A DNA stretch of 64,000 bases from DASSUW01 sp963740605. GTDB taxonomy: Bacteria; Actinomycetota; Thermoleophilia; Solirubrobacterales; Solirubrobacteraceae. The notes beneath the pieces are model-generated. The model saw only the letters and a list, made by a program, of their open reading frames with translations. It made no database searches and was not told the origin of the DNA. Every line of letters begins with the position of its first letter. The first letter of the stretch is position 1. This document shows, in pieces, positions 8,048 to 16,815 of the stretch. The translations under genes were made by a program, and so were the position numbers. Where the stretch lies: assembly GCA_963740605.1 (NCBI GenBank), contig CAVUFC010000026.1, positions 186,001 through 250,000 on the forward strand, written 5' to 3'.

Positions 8048-8995
8048 GTGCGGTGGGGAGTGCTCTCCACCGCCCGCATCAACGACAAGGTCCTCGCGGG
8101 GGCGGGCGAGGCGACGGGCGTCGATGTGGTGGCCGTCGGCTCGCGCGACCGCGCGCGCGGTGAGGAGTTCGCGGAGCGGCACGGGATCGGGCGCGTCCAC
8201 GGCTCCTACGACGAGCTGCTGGCCGATGCCGACGTCGAAGCGGTCTACATCCCGCTGCCGAACTCGATGCACGTGCCGTGGTCGATCAAGGCGCTGGAGG
8301 CGGGCAAGCACGTGCTGTGCGAGAAGCCGCTGACGCGGCGTGCGGCTGACGTCGAGGCGGCATTCGACGCCGCTGACCGCGCCGGCCGCGTGCTGATGGA
8401 GGCGTTCATGTGGCGCTACCACCCGCAGACCGAGGAGCTCGTGCGGCTGGCGAACGAGGTCGCGCCGCTGCGCTACGTTCGCGGCTCGTTCGGCTTCGCC
8501 CTGCCGCCCGACGACACCGGCAACGTGCGCCTGCAGGGCGACCTCGACGGCGGCGCGCTGATGGACGTCGGCTGCTACTGCGTGAGCGCGCTGCGGCTGC
8601 TGTGCGGCGAGCCGGAGTCGGTCGCCGGCCATGCCGTGATGGGCGGCGCCGGGGTGGACGTGCGCTTCGTCGGCGCTCTGCGGTTCGCCGGTGACGTGCT
8701 CGGCACGTTCGACTGCGGCGTGGACGTGCCGGGGCGCAGTTCGATCGAGGTCGTGGGGGAGAATGGCACCGTGGTGTCCGCTGATCCCTTTCACGGCGCG
8801 ACCCCGCGGCTGACGCTGGCGCGCCCGGGTGAGGCGCCGGAAGCGGTCGCGGTGGAGGCCGCCAATCCGTACCGGCTCGAGCTCGAGGACGTCTCGCGCG
8901 CGATCCGTACCGGCAGCGCACCACGGCTGGGTCGTGCGGACGCGTTGGGCCAGGCGCGGACCATCGAGAAGCTGTACGCGGCCGCCGGCTCTTGA
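8048..8995 (+). CDS. Gfo/Idh/MocA-family sugar dehydrogenase (xylose-dehydrogenase-like)
   Basis: 315 residues from GTG 8048. An ATG at 7973 would give 340 residues, but the extra 25 would be encoded by the tandem hairpins and lack family resemblance. The N-terminal Rossmann fold (RWGVLSTARIN) is followed by the EKP cofactor-site motif (LCEKPL) and EAFMWRYHP, a signature of the branch holding NADP-dependent D-xylose 1-dehydrogenase, glucose-fructose oxidoreductase and dihydrodiol dehydrogenase. Behind a xylose-type importer, oxidation of the imported aldose to a lactone is the likely role. No ribosome site is seen, so translation may depend on read-through from the importer operon. Confidence 0.8.
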   Translation: MRWGVLSTARINDKVLAGAGEATGVDVVAVGSRDRARGEEFAERHGIGRVHGSYDELLADADVEAVYIPLPNSMHVPWSIKALEAGKHVLCEKPLTRRAADVEAAFDAADRAGRVLMEAFMWRYHPQTEELVRLANEVAPLRYVRGSFGFALPPDDTGNVRLQGDLDGGALMDVGCYCVSALRLLCGEPESVAGHAVMGGAGVDVRFVGALRFAGDVLGTFDCGVDVPGRSSIEVVGENGTVVSADPFHGATPRLTLARPGEAPEAVAVEAANPYRLELEDVSRAIRTGSAPRLGRADALGQARTIEKLYAAAGS

Positions 8996-10269
8996 GCGGC
9001 GGGCGGGTCGCGCGAGCGGCGCGCGCGATCGCCGTCGACGCCGGGCTGCTGCGCCGCCGGCGCGAGCTGCGGCTGCTGGTCATCGGCCAGTCGATCTCCG
9101 ACCTCGGGTCGATGATCACCTTCGTCGCGATCCCGGTCCAGACGTACCAGCTCACGGGCAGCTCGCTGTACGTCGGGCTGCTCGGCGCGGCGGAGTTCGT
9201 GCCGATGCTGCTGCTCGCGCTGGTCGGCGGCGCGCTCGCGGACGCGTTCGACCGCCGGCGCCTGGTGATGATCGCCGAGGTCGGGGCGCTGCTGGTCGTG
9301 ACGGGCCTGGTCGCCAACAGCCTGCTCGAGGAGCCGCGGCTGTGGGTGCTGTACGTGGCGGCCGCGCTGATCGCGGCCTGCACGGCGATCCGGCGGCCAC
9401 CACTGGACGCGCTGATGCCCCGGCTCGTCGAGCGCGAAGAGCTGAAGTCGGCGAGCGCGCTGCAATGGGCGATCCACAATGTCGCGACGATGGCCGGGCC
9501 GGCGATCGGCGGCGTCCTGATCGCCACCGCCGGTGCGGCGGTCACGTACACGGCCGACCTCGTGACGTTCGGCGTCTCGCTCGCTGCGCTGGCGTCGATG
9601 CGGACGCCGCCGCCGCCCGAAGGCCAGACGCTCGGGCTGAAGGCGATCGGCGAGGGCGTGCGCTATGCCGCCTCCCGCCAGGAGCTGATCGGCACCTACA
9701 GCGTCGACATCGTGGCGATGTTCTTCGGCATGCCGATGGCGCTGTTCCCGGCCATGGCGCAGCGCTACGGCGGCGACGCCGTCGTCGGCCTGCTGTACGC
9801 GGCGCCGTCGGCGGGGGCGGTGGTCGCCACCGTGGCGAGCGGTTGGACGCGGCGCGTGCACCGGCACGGCCGCGCGGTCGTCTGTGCCGCGTGCGGCTGG
9901 GGCGTCGCGATCGCGCTGTTCGGGCTTGCCCACGTGCTCTGGCTCGCGCTGCTGTGCCTGGCGCTGGCAGGCGGGGCCGACGCGATCTCGGGTGTCTTCC
10001 GCGGCACGATCTGGAACGAGACGATCCCGGACCGGCTGCGCGGTCGGCTCGCGGGCGTGGAGATGATCTCGTGGTCGTCGGGCCCGATGCTCGGCAACGC
10101 CGAGGCTGGCATCGCCGCGGCGTTCGTCGGGCTGCGCAGCTCGATCGTCGCCGGCGGTGTGATCTGCGTGGTGGGCGCCGTGGCGCTGGCCGCCGCCCTG
10201 CCCCGCTTCTGGGGCTACGACGCCCGACGCGGGGCGGACGCTCATCCCGACCTGATCGAGGCCGTGTGA
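8992..10269 (+). CDS. MFS transporter, EntS/MFS_3-like exporter
   Basis: 425 residues with 10-12 hydrophobic segments. The MFS inter-helix loop motif appears as GGALADAFDRRRLV after the second helix and RLRGRLAGVE in the second half. The overall pattern resembles the enterobactin-exporter EntS/MFS_3 group, which exports small molecules by proton antiport. Start is TTG 8992, overlapping the preceding stop as TTGA. The small unknown gene downstream overlaps it as GTGTGA. Substrate unknown. Confidence 0.8.
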   Translation: MSGGRVARAARAIAVDAGLLRRRRELRLLVIGQSISDLGSMITFVAIPVQTYQLTGSSLYVGLLGAAEFVPMLLLALVGGALADAFDRRRLVMIAEVGALLVVTGLVANSLLEEPRLWVLYVAAALIAACTAIRRPPLDALMPRLVEREELKSASALQWAIHNVATMAGPAIGGVLIATAGAAVTYTADLVTFGVSLAALASMRTPPPPEGQTLGLKAIGEGVRYAASRQELIGTYSVDIVAMFFGMPMALFPAMAQRYGGDAVVGLLYAAPSAGAVVATVASGWTRRVHRHGRAVVCAACGWGVAIALFGLAHVLWLALLCLALAGGADAISGVFRGTIWNETIPDRLRGRLAGVEMISWSSGPMLGNAEAGIAAAFVGLRSSIVAGGVICVVGAVALAAALPRFWGYDARRGADAHPDLIEAV

Positions 10270-10784
10270 CGCTCGACGACGTGCTCCCCGCACCCGACTG
10301 GGCGACCCGCAACGAACGGCACATCCGCGCAACGCCGGAGGCCGCACTGGCGGCCGCGCGGGCGGTGACGCTCGCCGACATGCCGCTCGCGGCCGTGCTC
10401 CTCGGGCTGCGCAGCCTGCGTGTGCGGCGGCCGCCGCGGGTCCCGTTCCTCGCGCTGGTCGAGAACAGCGTCGGGCTCGCGCGCGTCGGCGACGACGTGT
10501 GGGCGGGCCTGCAGCAGCCGTGGCACCTGCGCGGCGCCGCGCGGCGCGTGGACGACTTCGCCGGGTTCGCCGAGCCCGGCTGGGTGAAGATCGCCTTCGA
10601 TCTGACCGCGACGCCGGCCGGCGCCGGCACGCTGCTCGCCACCGAGACCCGCATCGTCGCGACGAGCGAAGACGCGCGCCGCGCGTTCGGGCGCTATTGG
10701 CGCGTCGTCCGGCCAGGTTCCGAGCTGGTGCGAGCGTCGTGGTTGCGTGCCGCGGGGCGGCGGGTTACGGTCGACTCGGAATGA
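10266..10784 (+). CDS. Conserved hypothetical protein, possibly SRPBCC/DUF2867-like
   Basis: 172 residues from GTG 10266, coupled to the MFS gene upstream and to the EACC1-like gene downstream (ATGA). No signal peptide or membrane helix. The second half (ETRIVATSEDARRAFGRYW, then PGSELVRASWLRAA) resembles small helix-grip proteins that bind hydrophobic ligands, with a beta-rich middle (GWVKIAFDL). I do not recognise a firm family and give no function. Its place between an exporter and the protease pair is the main clue. Confidence 0.6.
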   Translation: MTLDDVLPAPDWATRNERHIRATPEAALAAARAVTLADMPLAAVLLGLRSLRVRRPPRVPFLALVENSVGLARVGDDVWAGLQQPWHLRGAARRVDDFAGFAEPGWVKIAFDLTATPAGAGTLLATETRIVATSEDARRAFGRYWRVVRPGSELVRASWLRAAGRRVTVDSE

Positions 10785-11137
10785 CGGACGTCCGCGTTGA
10801 CGTCGCTGGGTATCCGGACAGCGACGACGAGGAGCGTGCCGACCTCGCGGGGCGGCTCCGCGCCGATCTCGAGGCCGTGGATGTCGAGGTCGCGCACCCC
10901 GAGGCGGAGGCGCCGGCGGGGTCGAAGGGCGCCGGCCTGGAATGGGCGCAGCTGGTGGTCACGCTCGCCGGCACGGTGCCGGCGATGGCGGCGGCCTTGC
11001 AGGGCTGGCTGGGCCGCCATCAGGGTGCCACCGTGTCGCTCGAGATCGACGGCGACAAACTAACCCTCGCGGACGCGTCCGAGGCCGACCAGCGGCGGCT
11101 CGTCGAGACGTTCCTCGCACGCCATGGCGCCGGATGA
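10781..11137 (+). CDS. EACC1-like adaptor (effector-associated constant component)
   Basis: 118 residues. The order of features is that of EACC1 proteins: an N-terminal helix (RADLAGRLRADLEAV), a beta strand (VDVEVAH), a Gly/Ala-rich linker (APAGSKGAG), a long apolar helix (EWAQLVVTLAGTVPAMAAAL) and a final strand-strand-helix (ATVSLEIDG, then KLTLADAS). EACC1 was defined in comparative-genomic studies of bacterial conflict systems as a small constant partner next to varied effectors, often caspase or trypsin proteases. Here it overlaps a caspase-like gene by 14 bases, exactly that arrangement. Assigned by pattern memory; a profile search would settle it. Confidence 0.7.
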   Translation: MTDVRVDVAGYPDSDDEERADLAGRLRADLEAVDVEVAHPEAEAPAGSKGAGLEWAQLVVTLAGTVPAMAAALQGWLGRHQGATVSLEIDGDKLTLADASEADQRRLVETFLARHGAG

Positions 11138-13571
11138 ACCACCCGCCGGGCGCCGCCGAGCGCTTCTCGTAGCCACCGCCACATACAGCGATCCGGCGCT
11201 CGCCGCGCTCCGGGCTCCGACCGGCGACGTCGCAGCGCTCGCCACGGTGCTCGGCGACGCGGCGATCGGCGGCTTCGAGGTCGAACAGCTGATCGACCGG
11301 CCCGCCGAGGACCTGCGGCGGAAGATCGAGACGTTCTTCAGCGAGGGCCGCCCGCACGACCTGCTCCTGTTCTACGTGTCCGGGCACGGGGTGCTGTCGC
11401 AGAGCCGGCGCTTGTACTTCGCGACCGCGAATACGTCGCTCGGGCTGCTGCGCTCGACCGCGATCGAGGACGGCTTCGTCAACGACGTGATGCAGTCCAG
11501 CCGCGCCCGCTCGATCGTGCTCGTGCTCGACTGCTGCCACAGCGGGGCGTTCGGCAAGGGCCTGGCGCCCAAGAGCGCGACCACCGTCGACGTCGAGCAC
11601 CGCTTCGAGGGCCGCGGGCGCGTCACGCTCTCGGCGTCCACCGAGCTCGAGTACGCGTTCGAGGAGACCGACCCGAGCGGCATCAACGAGCTCGGCCCGG
11701 CCGCTCCCGGCTCGCTCTTCACCCGCAGCCTGGTCGAAGGGTTGCAGAGCGGTGATGCGGACATCGACGAGGACGGCCGCATCACCGTCGACGACCTCTA
11801 CGACTACGTCTGCCGCCGCGTCCGCGAGCGCTCGGTGCACCAGACCCCGGGCATGGCCGGCGACGTCCGCGGCCAGATCGTGATCGCGCGCAGCCATCGC
11901 GCGGAGCCGCTGCCCCCCGAGCTCGCGGCGGCGGTCGAGAGCAGCCTCGCAGGGATCCGGGAGGGCGCGGTGGCCGAGCTGGCGACGCTCGCCGCCGGAC
12001 CGGGCGGCCTCGCGGCCTCCGCGCGCGACGCGCTGGAGCGGCTCGCCGCCGACGACAGCCGCCGCGTCTCTGCCGCTGCCCTCGCGGCTCTCGGCCAGGC
12101 CGAGCCCGCTGCGTCGCCACCAGCCCTGCCGATCGAGCCGCCTCCCGCCGCGCCGCCGCCCTCGGAGCCTGCGCCGTCACAACCTGGCAGCCGCCGGCCG
12201 CTCGTGATCACCGGCGTGGTCGCCGGGCTCGTCGCGATCGTCGTGGCCGCGATCGCGCTGCTCGGCTCCGGCCCGTCGCCGCCGGCGGTCAAGGGTCCCT
12301 ACATCTTCACGCCCGGCAGCTCTGTCAAGGTCGTGCTCGGGCTCCCGCGGGGATCCGAGCCGGCCAGCACGAACGTGTCCGGGATCGTGCTCGTCGACGC
12401 CATGAACGGCGGCTGGCTGATCAACGAGCTGGCCGGCGGCGTCCCGCAGCCGCCCGGGCGGGACGACGGCTTCGGGTCGGCGGTGGCGAGCGGCGACTTC
12501 AACAAAGACGGCAACGCCGACCTCGCCGTCGGTGTGCCCGGTCGCGGCGGCGTGTCGGTGTTCTACGCGGTCGACGATGTCGAGAATGGCCGGTTCATCG
12601 ACGCGCGAGACCTCGAGGAGCCGCCCGAGGTGGGCGGCTTCGGCACCGCGCTCGTCGCGCGTGACCTCAACCACGACGGCTACGCCGACCTCGTCGTCGG
12701 GGCGCCGGGGAACAAGGCCCAGCGTGAGGACGGGGACCATGGGTCGATCCACATCCTGTTCGGCGGCCCGCACGGCCTGAGTGCCGCTCACGCACGATCG
12801 CTCGGCGAGGCCGACCCGAACAACATGTACGGCTTCGGGCGGGTCTTGGCGGCCGGCGACATCGACGGCGACGGCCAGGTCGACCTCGTCGAGGGAGCGT
12901 GGCTCGAGAGCGACCCTGACAAGGGGCACATGTCCTACTGCCCCGGCGAGCAGGACGGGACGGGCCCGAAGGACTGTGAGCCGGTCGAGGAGGCCGGGTC
13001 GACCACGTCACTGGCGGTCGGAGAGCTCACCGGGGATAGCGCCGCCGACATCGTGCAGGGCGACGCGACGTTCAACAAGGGCGCCGGGCAGATCCGCGTC
13101 TGGTACGGGTCTGACGGCAAGCTGATCAACCCCGACACGGTCATCGGCGAGGGGCCGGCCGCGGTGTTCGGCGAGCCGGTCGCGGATGACAGGTTCGGGA
13201 ACGATGTGGCGATCGGCAAGGTGAACGGCGACGCGTTCGCCGACGTCGTCGTGACCGCCCCCGGCGACGAGAGGGGCACCGGCACCGTCAGCATCATCCC
13301 CGGCGACGGTAAGGGAGTGCGAAAGCGGAGCACACTCCTGCAGCCTCCGAGCGGCGCGCACGCCTTCGGTATCGCGCTCTCGCTGCTCGACACCGATCAG
13401 GATCAGTTGCCTGAGGTGTACGTCGGCGTCGGTGGCGTGAACGACCTCGACAACGCGCTCGTCGAGTACCGCAGCAACAGCACCGAGGGCCTCACCGCGA
13501 AGGCGGAGACCGCGTCGGGACTCGCCGACAAGGCCAGAGGCGGCGACAGCCCGCTGTACATCGGGCGCTAG
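11124..13571 (+). CDS. Caspase-like (C14) protease fused through a membrane helix to an FG-GAP/integrin-type propeller
   Basis: 815 residues in four parts. Residues 10-255 form a caspase-hemoglobinase fold with catalytic His88 in YVSGHG and the cysteine motif DCCHSG (C137/C138); an EF-hand-like loop (DADIDEDGRITVDDL, 211-225) lies inside it. Residues 262-325 are Ala-rich helices and 326-357 a Pro-rich linker. Residues 360-381 are a single membrane helix. Residues 390-815 hold FG-GAP repeats with calcium-loop motifs DFNKDGNADLAVG, DLNHDGYADLVVG and DIDGDGQVDLV. With no N-terminal signal the protease is probably cytoplasmic and the propeller extracellular, so an outside ligand could trigger proteolysis inside. 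Cotranscription with the EACC1-like gene fits a conflict or cell-death role; that role is inference. Confidence 0.85.
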   Translation: MAPDEPPAGRRRALLVATATYSDPALAALRAPTGDVAALATVLGDAAIGGFEVEQLIDRPAEDLRRKIETFFSEGRPHDLLLFYVSGHGVLSQSRRLYFATANTSLGLLRSTAIEDGFVNDVMQSSRARSIVLVLDCCHSGAFGKGLAPKSATTVDVEHRFEGRGRVTLSASTELEYAFEETDPSGINELGPAAPGSLFTRSLVEGLQSGDADIDEDGRITVDDLYDYVCRRVRERSVHQTPGMAGDVRGQIVIARSHRAEPLPPELAAAVESSLAGIREGAVAELATLAAGPGGLAASARDALERLAADDSRRVSAAALAALGQAEPAASPPALPIEPPPAAPPPSEPAPSQPGSRRPLVITGVVAGLVAIVVAAIALLGSGPSPPAVKGPYIFTPGSSVKVVLGLPRGSEPASTNVSGIVLVDAMNGGWLINELAGGVPQPPGRDDGFGSAVASGDFNKDGNADLAVGVPGRGGVSVFYAVDDVENGRFIDARDLEEPPEVGGFGTALVARDLNHDGYADLVVGAPGNKAQREDGDHGSIHILFGGPHGLSAAHARSLGEADPNNMYGFGRVLAAGDIDGDGQVDLVEGAWLESDPDKGHMSYCPGEQDGTGPKDCEPVEEAGSTTSLAVGELTGDSAADIVQGDATFNKGAGQIRVWYGSDGKLINPDTVIGEGPAAVFGEPVADDRFGNDVAIGKVNGDAFADVVVTAPGDERGTGTVSIIPGDGKGVRKRSTLLQPPSGAHAFGIALSLLDTDQDQLPEVYVGVGGVNDLDNALVEYRSNSTEGLTAKAETASGLADKARGGDSPLYIGR

Positions 13572-14692
13572 AGGCGCACGACGGTCCCGTTGCGGTCGGA
13601 CTCCAGCGCCGCCGTGAAGATCCGGTGCGTGGCCGCGGCCTCCTGCGGCGTCGCGCAGCGGAACGGGCCCCGCATGTCGGCGCCGTGGGCGAGCTCGTCG
13701 AGGAAGGCGGCCCACATCTGCTGGATCGCGTCGGCAAAGCCGAACTCGAAGATCGCGGCGGAGATCGTCGGGTAGGCGGACTGGGAGCCGAGGTCGGTGA
13801 CCCGCCACTCCTGCGGGCCGCCGGCCTCGTACGTCATCGTCCGCAGCGTCTTGGGCATCTTGGTGGTGAACGCGATCGAGCCGTCGGTGCCGTCGATCTC
13901 GATCACCCACGTGTTCATCTCGCCCGGCGCGATCCGCTTGGTCTCGATCCGCACCGGGAAGCCGTTGGCCTCGCACAGCAGGACGGCGTTGTCGGGCGTG
14001 TCGCACGGCACCATCGCGCCGTCAGGGCCGGGCCGCTCGGTCACCACGTCCGACAGCACGGCGCGGACCGTGCCCGGCATCAGCCCCCAGCGCAGCGGCA
14101 GGTGCAGCGCGTGCATGCCGAGATCGCCCATGCAGCCGTAGGCGCCGTTGAACTCGGCCTGGCGCTTCCAGTTGATCGGCTTGTTCGGGTCCAGGTCGCT
14201 GGAGTGCAGGAACTGGCTGCGGACCTCGAGCATGCGGCCCGCGCGTCCCTCCGCCATCCAGCGGGTGACCGCCTGGCCGCCCGGGAAGAACGGCATCTCC
14301 GAGGAGCAGCGGACCAGCAGCTCGGGATGGCTCGCGACCGCCGCCATGATCCGCTTGTTGGCGTCGATGTCGATCCCGAACGGCTTCTCGCCGAGGAGGT
14401 GGCGGCCGGCCTCGAGGATCGCCACATACAGCTCGGCGTGCAGGTGATGGGGGACCGCGCAGTAGACGGCCTCGACGTCGGGGTCGTCGAGCAGGTCGCC
14501 CCAGTCGGTCGACAGGCGCGGCGAAGGCTCCAGCCGCTCGTACCACGCGAGCACGTCCGGGTTGGCGTCGCACACGTGGACGATCTCCGGCCGCACGTCG
14601 AGATCGGACAGGTGCAGCCAGCGCGCGGCCGCGGAGGCGAACTCGCGCCCCATCAGGCCGCCGCCGATGATGCCGAAGCGGACCGTCCTCAT
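13568..14692 (-). CDS. Gfo/Idh/MocA-family oxidoreductase
   Basis: 374 residues. N-terminal dinucleotide motif GIIGGGLMGREF, then the EKP motif (LLGEKPFGID) and an alpha/beta C-terminal domain with the family sequence GCMGDLGMHALHLPL. Such enzymes oxidise or reduce sugars, polyols and inositols with NAD(P). It is last in the minus-strand operon that starts with the aldehyde-dehydrogenase remnant and overlaps the aldolase gene by ATGA. Its TAG stop lies opposite the TAG stop of the caspase-like gene: the four bases CTAG end both genes. Confidence 0.88.
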   Translation of the reverse strand: MRTVRFGIIGGGLMGREFASAAARWLHLSDLDVRPEIVHVCDANPDVLAWYERLEPSPRLSTDWGDLLDDPDVEAVYCAVPHHLHAELYVAILEAGRHLLGEKPFGIDIDANKRIMAAVASHPELLVRCSSEMPFFPGGQAVTRWMAEGRAGRMLEVRSQFLHSSDLDPNKPINWKRQAEFNGAYGCMGDLGMHALHLPLRWGLMPGTVRAVLSDVVTERPGPDGAMVPCDTPDNAVLLCEANGFPVRIETKRIAPGEMNTWVIEIDGTDGSIAFTTKMPKTLRTMTYEAGGPQEWRVTDLGSQSAYPTISAAIFEFGFADAIQQMWAAFLDELAHGADMRGPFRCATPQEAAATHRIFTAALESDRNGTVVRL

Positions 14693-15510
14693 GAGGCAAT
14701 CGACGCGCGGTCTGGCGAGGTCGCGACGTTGGTCGATTGCCCGTGGACGATGTCCATGAGGTTGCGCGTCATGGCGGCCGGGTCGGCGTGCTGGATGACG
14801 TTGCGGCCGTAGACGATCCCGGCCGCGCCCTGCGCCATCAACGCACGCGTGCGGGCGAACACCTCCTCGTCGGAGACCCGGCCGCCGCCGCGCACCAGCA
14901 CCGGCCGCCCGCTCGCCGCCTGCACCACGCGGTGGTAGTCGTCGATCGTGTCGGTCGGGTCGGCCTTGATGACGTCCGCGCCGAGTTCGACCGCCTGACG
15001 CACGAGCGGGACGATCTTCTCCACGTCGCCGTCGACGCCGTAGCCGTTCTTCATCACCAGCGGCTCGACCATCAGCGGCATGCCGACGGGGGCGCACGCG
15101 GCACGCAGCGCGGTCACGTTGCGCACGCACTGGCGATGCAGGTCGGGCTGATCGGGCAGCAGCAGCAGATTGACGACGACGCAGGCGGCGTCGACCCGCA
15201 GCGCGGTCCCGACGGCGTCCTCGACGACTTCGCTGAACAGCGCGCGCGGGAGCTCGGGCGCGTAGACGTTGGCGACGTCGGTGCGCATGACCAGCGCGGG
15301 CTTGCCCGGGCCCGGCAGGGCCTGCAGGTGACGGGCCTGGCCGGGGGAGAGCTGGATCGCGTCCGGCGCCGCGTCGACGAGCGTGCGGACGGCGGCCGCG
15401 ATGTCCTCGATTCCCGCCAGGAAGGCGCCTTCGTTGAAGAAGCCATGGTCGACGGCGACGTCGAAGCAGCGCCCGTCGGCGGCGAACAGGCGGTTGAGTC
15501 TGGGGAGCAT
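14689..15510 (-). CDS. Class I aldolase of the DhnA/FbaB (DeoC-like) family
   Basis: 273 residues. A (beta/alpha)8 enzyme with DHG at 21-23, the probable Schiff-base lysine K182 in GADVIKADPTD, and phosphate-site motifs VLVRGGGRVS and GIVYGRNV near the C-terminus. Relatives are DhnA fructose-bisphosphate aldolase, LsrF and ADH synthase. It would cleave or form a ketose phosphate, fitting the flanking sugar dehydrogenase. I start at ATG 15510 (MLPRLNRLF); the longer reading adds 19 residues encoded by an inverted repeat. Exact substrate unknown. Confidence 0.78.
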   Translation of the reverse strand: MLPRLNRLFAADGRCFDVAVDHGFFNEGAFLAGIEDIAAAVRTLVDAAPDAIQLSPGQARHLQALPGPGKPALVMRTDVANVYAPELPRALFSEVVEDAVGTALRVDAACVVVNLLLLPDQPDLHRQCVRNVTALRAACAPVGMPLMVEPLVMKNGYGVDGDVEKIVPLVRQAVELGADVIKADPTDTIDDYHRVVQAASGRPVLVRGGGRVSDEEVFARTRALMAQGAAGIVYGRNVIQHADPAAMTRNLMDIVHGQSTNVATSPDRASIAS

Positions 15511-15531
15511 GGCCCCCAGTCTTAGCGAAAT

Positions 15532-15559
15532 TCGCCGGGCGCCCACGCCCGCCCGGCGA
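15532..15559 (-). terminator. 10-bp inverted repeat between ATP-grasp and aldolase genes
   Basis: TCGCCGGGCG and CGCCCGGCGA, perfect arms with an eight-base loop, fill most of the 61-base gap. The minus strand then reads AATTTCG, only a short T-run, so at most weak termination or attenuation inside the operon. Confidence 0.4.
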
Positions 15560-15571
15560 GGGCACATCGTC

Positions 15572-16804
15572 TCACGCTGGGGCCTGCTCGCGCACCCACT
15601 GGCCGACGAGGCCGCGGAAGTGGGCGAGGAAACGCTCCTGCTCGTGCGGCGGATACGTGCTGCGGACGGTGTTCACGAGCAGGGCGTCGAAGTCCGCGGA
15701 GGCGACCCAGTCGAACACCATCTCCTCGACGTGCGCGAGCCGGCTGTCGCAGAAGTCGTGGTAGCGCTCGACCTCGAAGTACTCGTCCGCCAGCTTCCGG
15801 TAGCCGGCCAGCTTCTCCTCGTACGACAGGTCCTCGCGGTCGCCGATCTCGAAGTAGTGGCGGGTGTCGAGGTCGAGCTGCGGCTGCCGGCCGGTGACGA
15901 CGCAGAACACGCACCAGCGCAGCAGCGCCTTCATCGCCCACGGGAAGTAGTAGTGGAGGCTGGTCACCGCGACGTCGGGCGACGCGTTCGCGTAGTCGAT
16001 CGGGTGCGCCTCGGTGCCGCGCACGAGCGTCTCGCACGAGTTGAACTCCCAGCGGAAGAACGCGTTGATGAGGCGGCTGATCGTGAGCACCTCGTCGCCG
16101 ACCTCGGGCGTGAGGAAGTCGTGCGCCACGGCGTAGCGGTCGTGCATAGGGAGCTCGGGCCGGAACTTCATCACCATCGTCTCGGCGCCGATCGACAGCG
16201 ACCGCGCGAACACGTCGAAGCCGTCGACCGCCGCCTGCAGGTGCATCAGCCGCTGGCCCGACTGGTCGTAGGCGCGGTGCAGCTCGGCGCTGTTGCTGAT
16301 GTGGCTGACGCCGATCCACTGGCCGCCGTCGTAGGGCTTCATGAACAGCGGGTAGCCGATGCTCTCGGCGATCTGGTCGAGGTCGAACGGCTGGTTGTAC
16401 TTGGCCGCCGTGTAGGCGAAGCGCGCGTTGTCGGGCGGGTTCTTGTGCGGGACCAGGACCGTCTGCGGCACCTTCAGCCCGAGCCGCAGCATCGCGCAGT
16501 AGGCCGCGTGCTTCTCCATCGACTGGAACGTGAACGGGCTGTTGAGCAGGTACACGTCATCCATCAACGCGACCTTCTTCAGCCACTCGCGCGGCAGGTA
16601 GTACCAGTACGCGAGCCGGTCGACGACGAGGTCGTAGCGCGGCTTGTCGCGCAGGTCGAAGGGCTCCATCGTGATCCGCTCGACGGTCACGTGATGAGTC
16701 GTGCCGGACGCATCCTTGATCGGCCCGACCCGGCCGAGCAGCGTCTCGAACGCCGTCGGCCAGTCCTCTTCGGTGCCGAGGAGCATCCCGATCAGGTGTC
16801 GCAT
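15572..16804 (-). CDS. ATP-grasp (RimK/glutathione-synthetase-like) ligase
   Basis: 410 residues. The layout suits an ATP-grasp enzyme: an N-terminal pre-ATP domain, the nucleotide-binding lysine region around YPLFMKPYDGGQWIGV, a middle lobe (ETMVMKFRPELPMHDRYAV), and acidic/Asn metal-site candidates further on. ATP-grasp ligases join a carboxylate, as acyl phosphate, to an amine or thiol. The C-terminal 120 residues are rich in aromatic and acidic residues and unfamiliar to me. Start at ATG 16804 has GGGGGA just upstream; ATG 16816, overlapping the previous stop as TGATG, is an alternative. It follows two esterase-like genes, suggesting a shared substrate. Product unknown. Confidence 0.65.
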   Translation of the reverse strand: MRHLIGMLLGTEEDWPTAFETLLGRVGPIKDASGTTHHVTVERITMEPFDLRDKPRYDLVVDRLAYWYYLPREWLKKVALMDDVYLLNSPFTFQSMEKHAAYCAMLRLGLKVPQTVLVPHKNPPDNARFAYTAAKYNQPFDLDQIAESIGYPLFMKPYDGGQWIGVSHISNSAELHRAYDQSGQRLMHLQAAVDGFDVFARSLSIGAETMVMKFRPELPMHDRYAVAHDFLTPEVGDEVLTISRLINAFFRWEFNSCETLVRGTEAHPIDYANASPDVAVTSLHYYFPWAMKALLRWCVFCVVTGRQPQLDLDTRHYFEIGDREDLSYEEKLAGYRKLADEYFEVERYHDFCDSRLAHVEEMVFDWVASADFDALLVNTVRSTYPPHEQERFLAHFRGLVGQWVREQAPA

Positions 16805-16815
16805 CTCGTCCCCCA

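Noticed and set aside
9542..10654. 370-codon minus-strand frame across the MFS 3' end
   Set aside because: Low-complexity Arg/Ser/Pro translation; a typical GC-rich shadow of the plus-strand genes.
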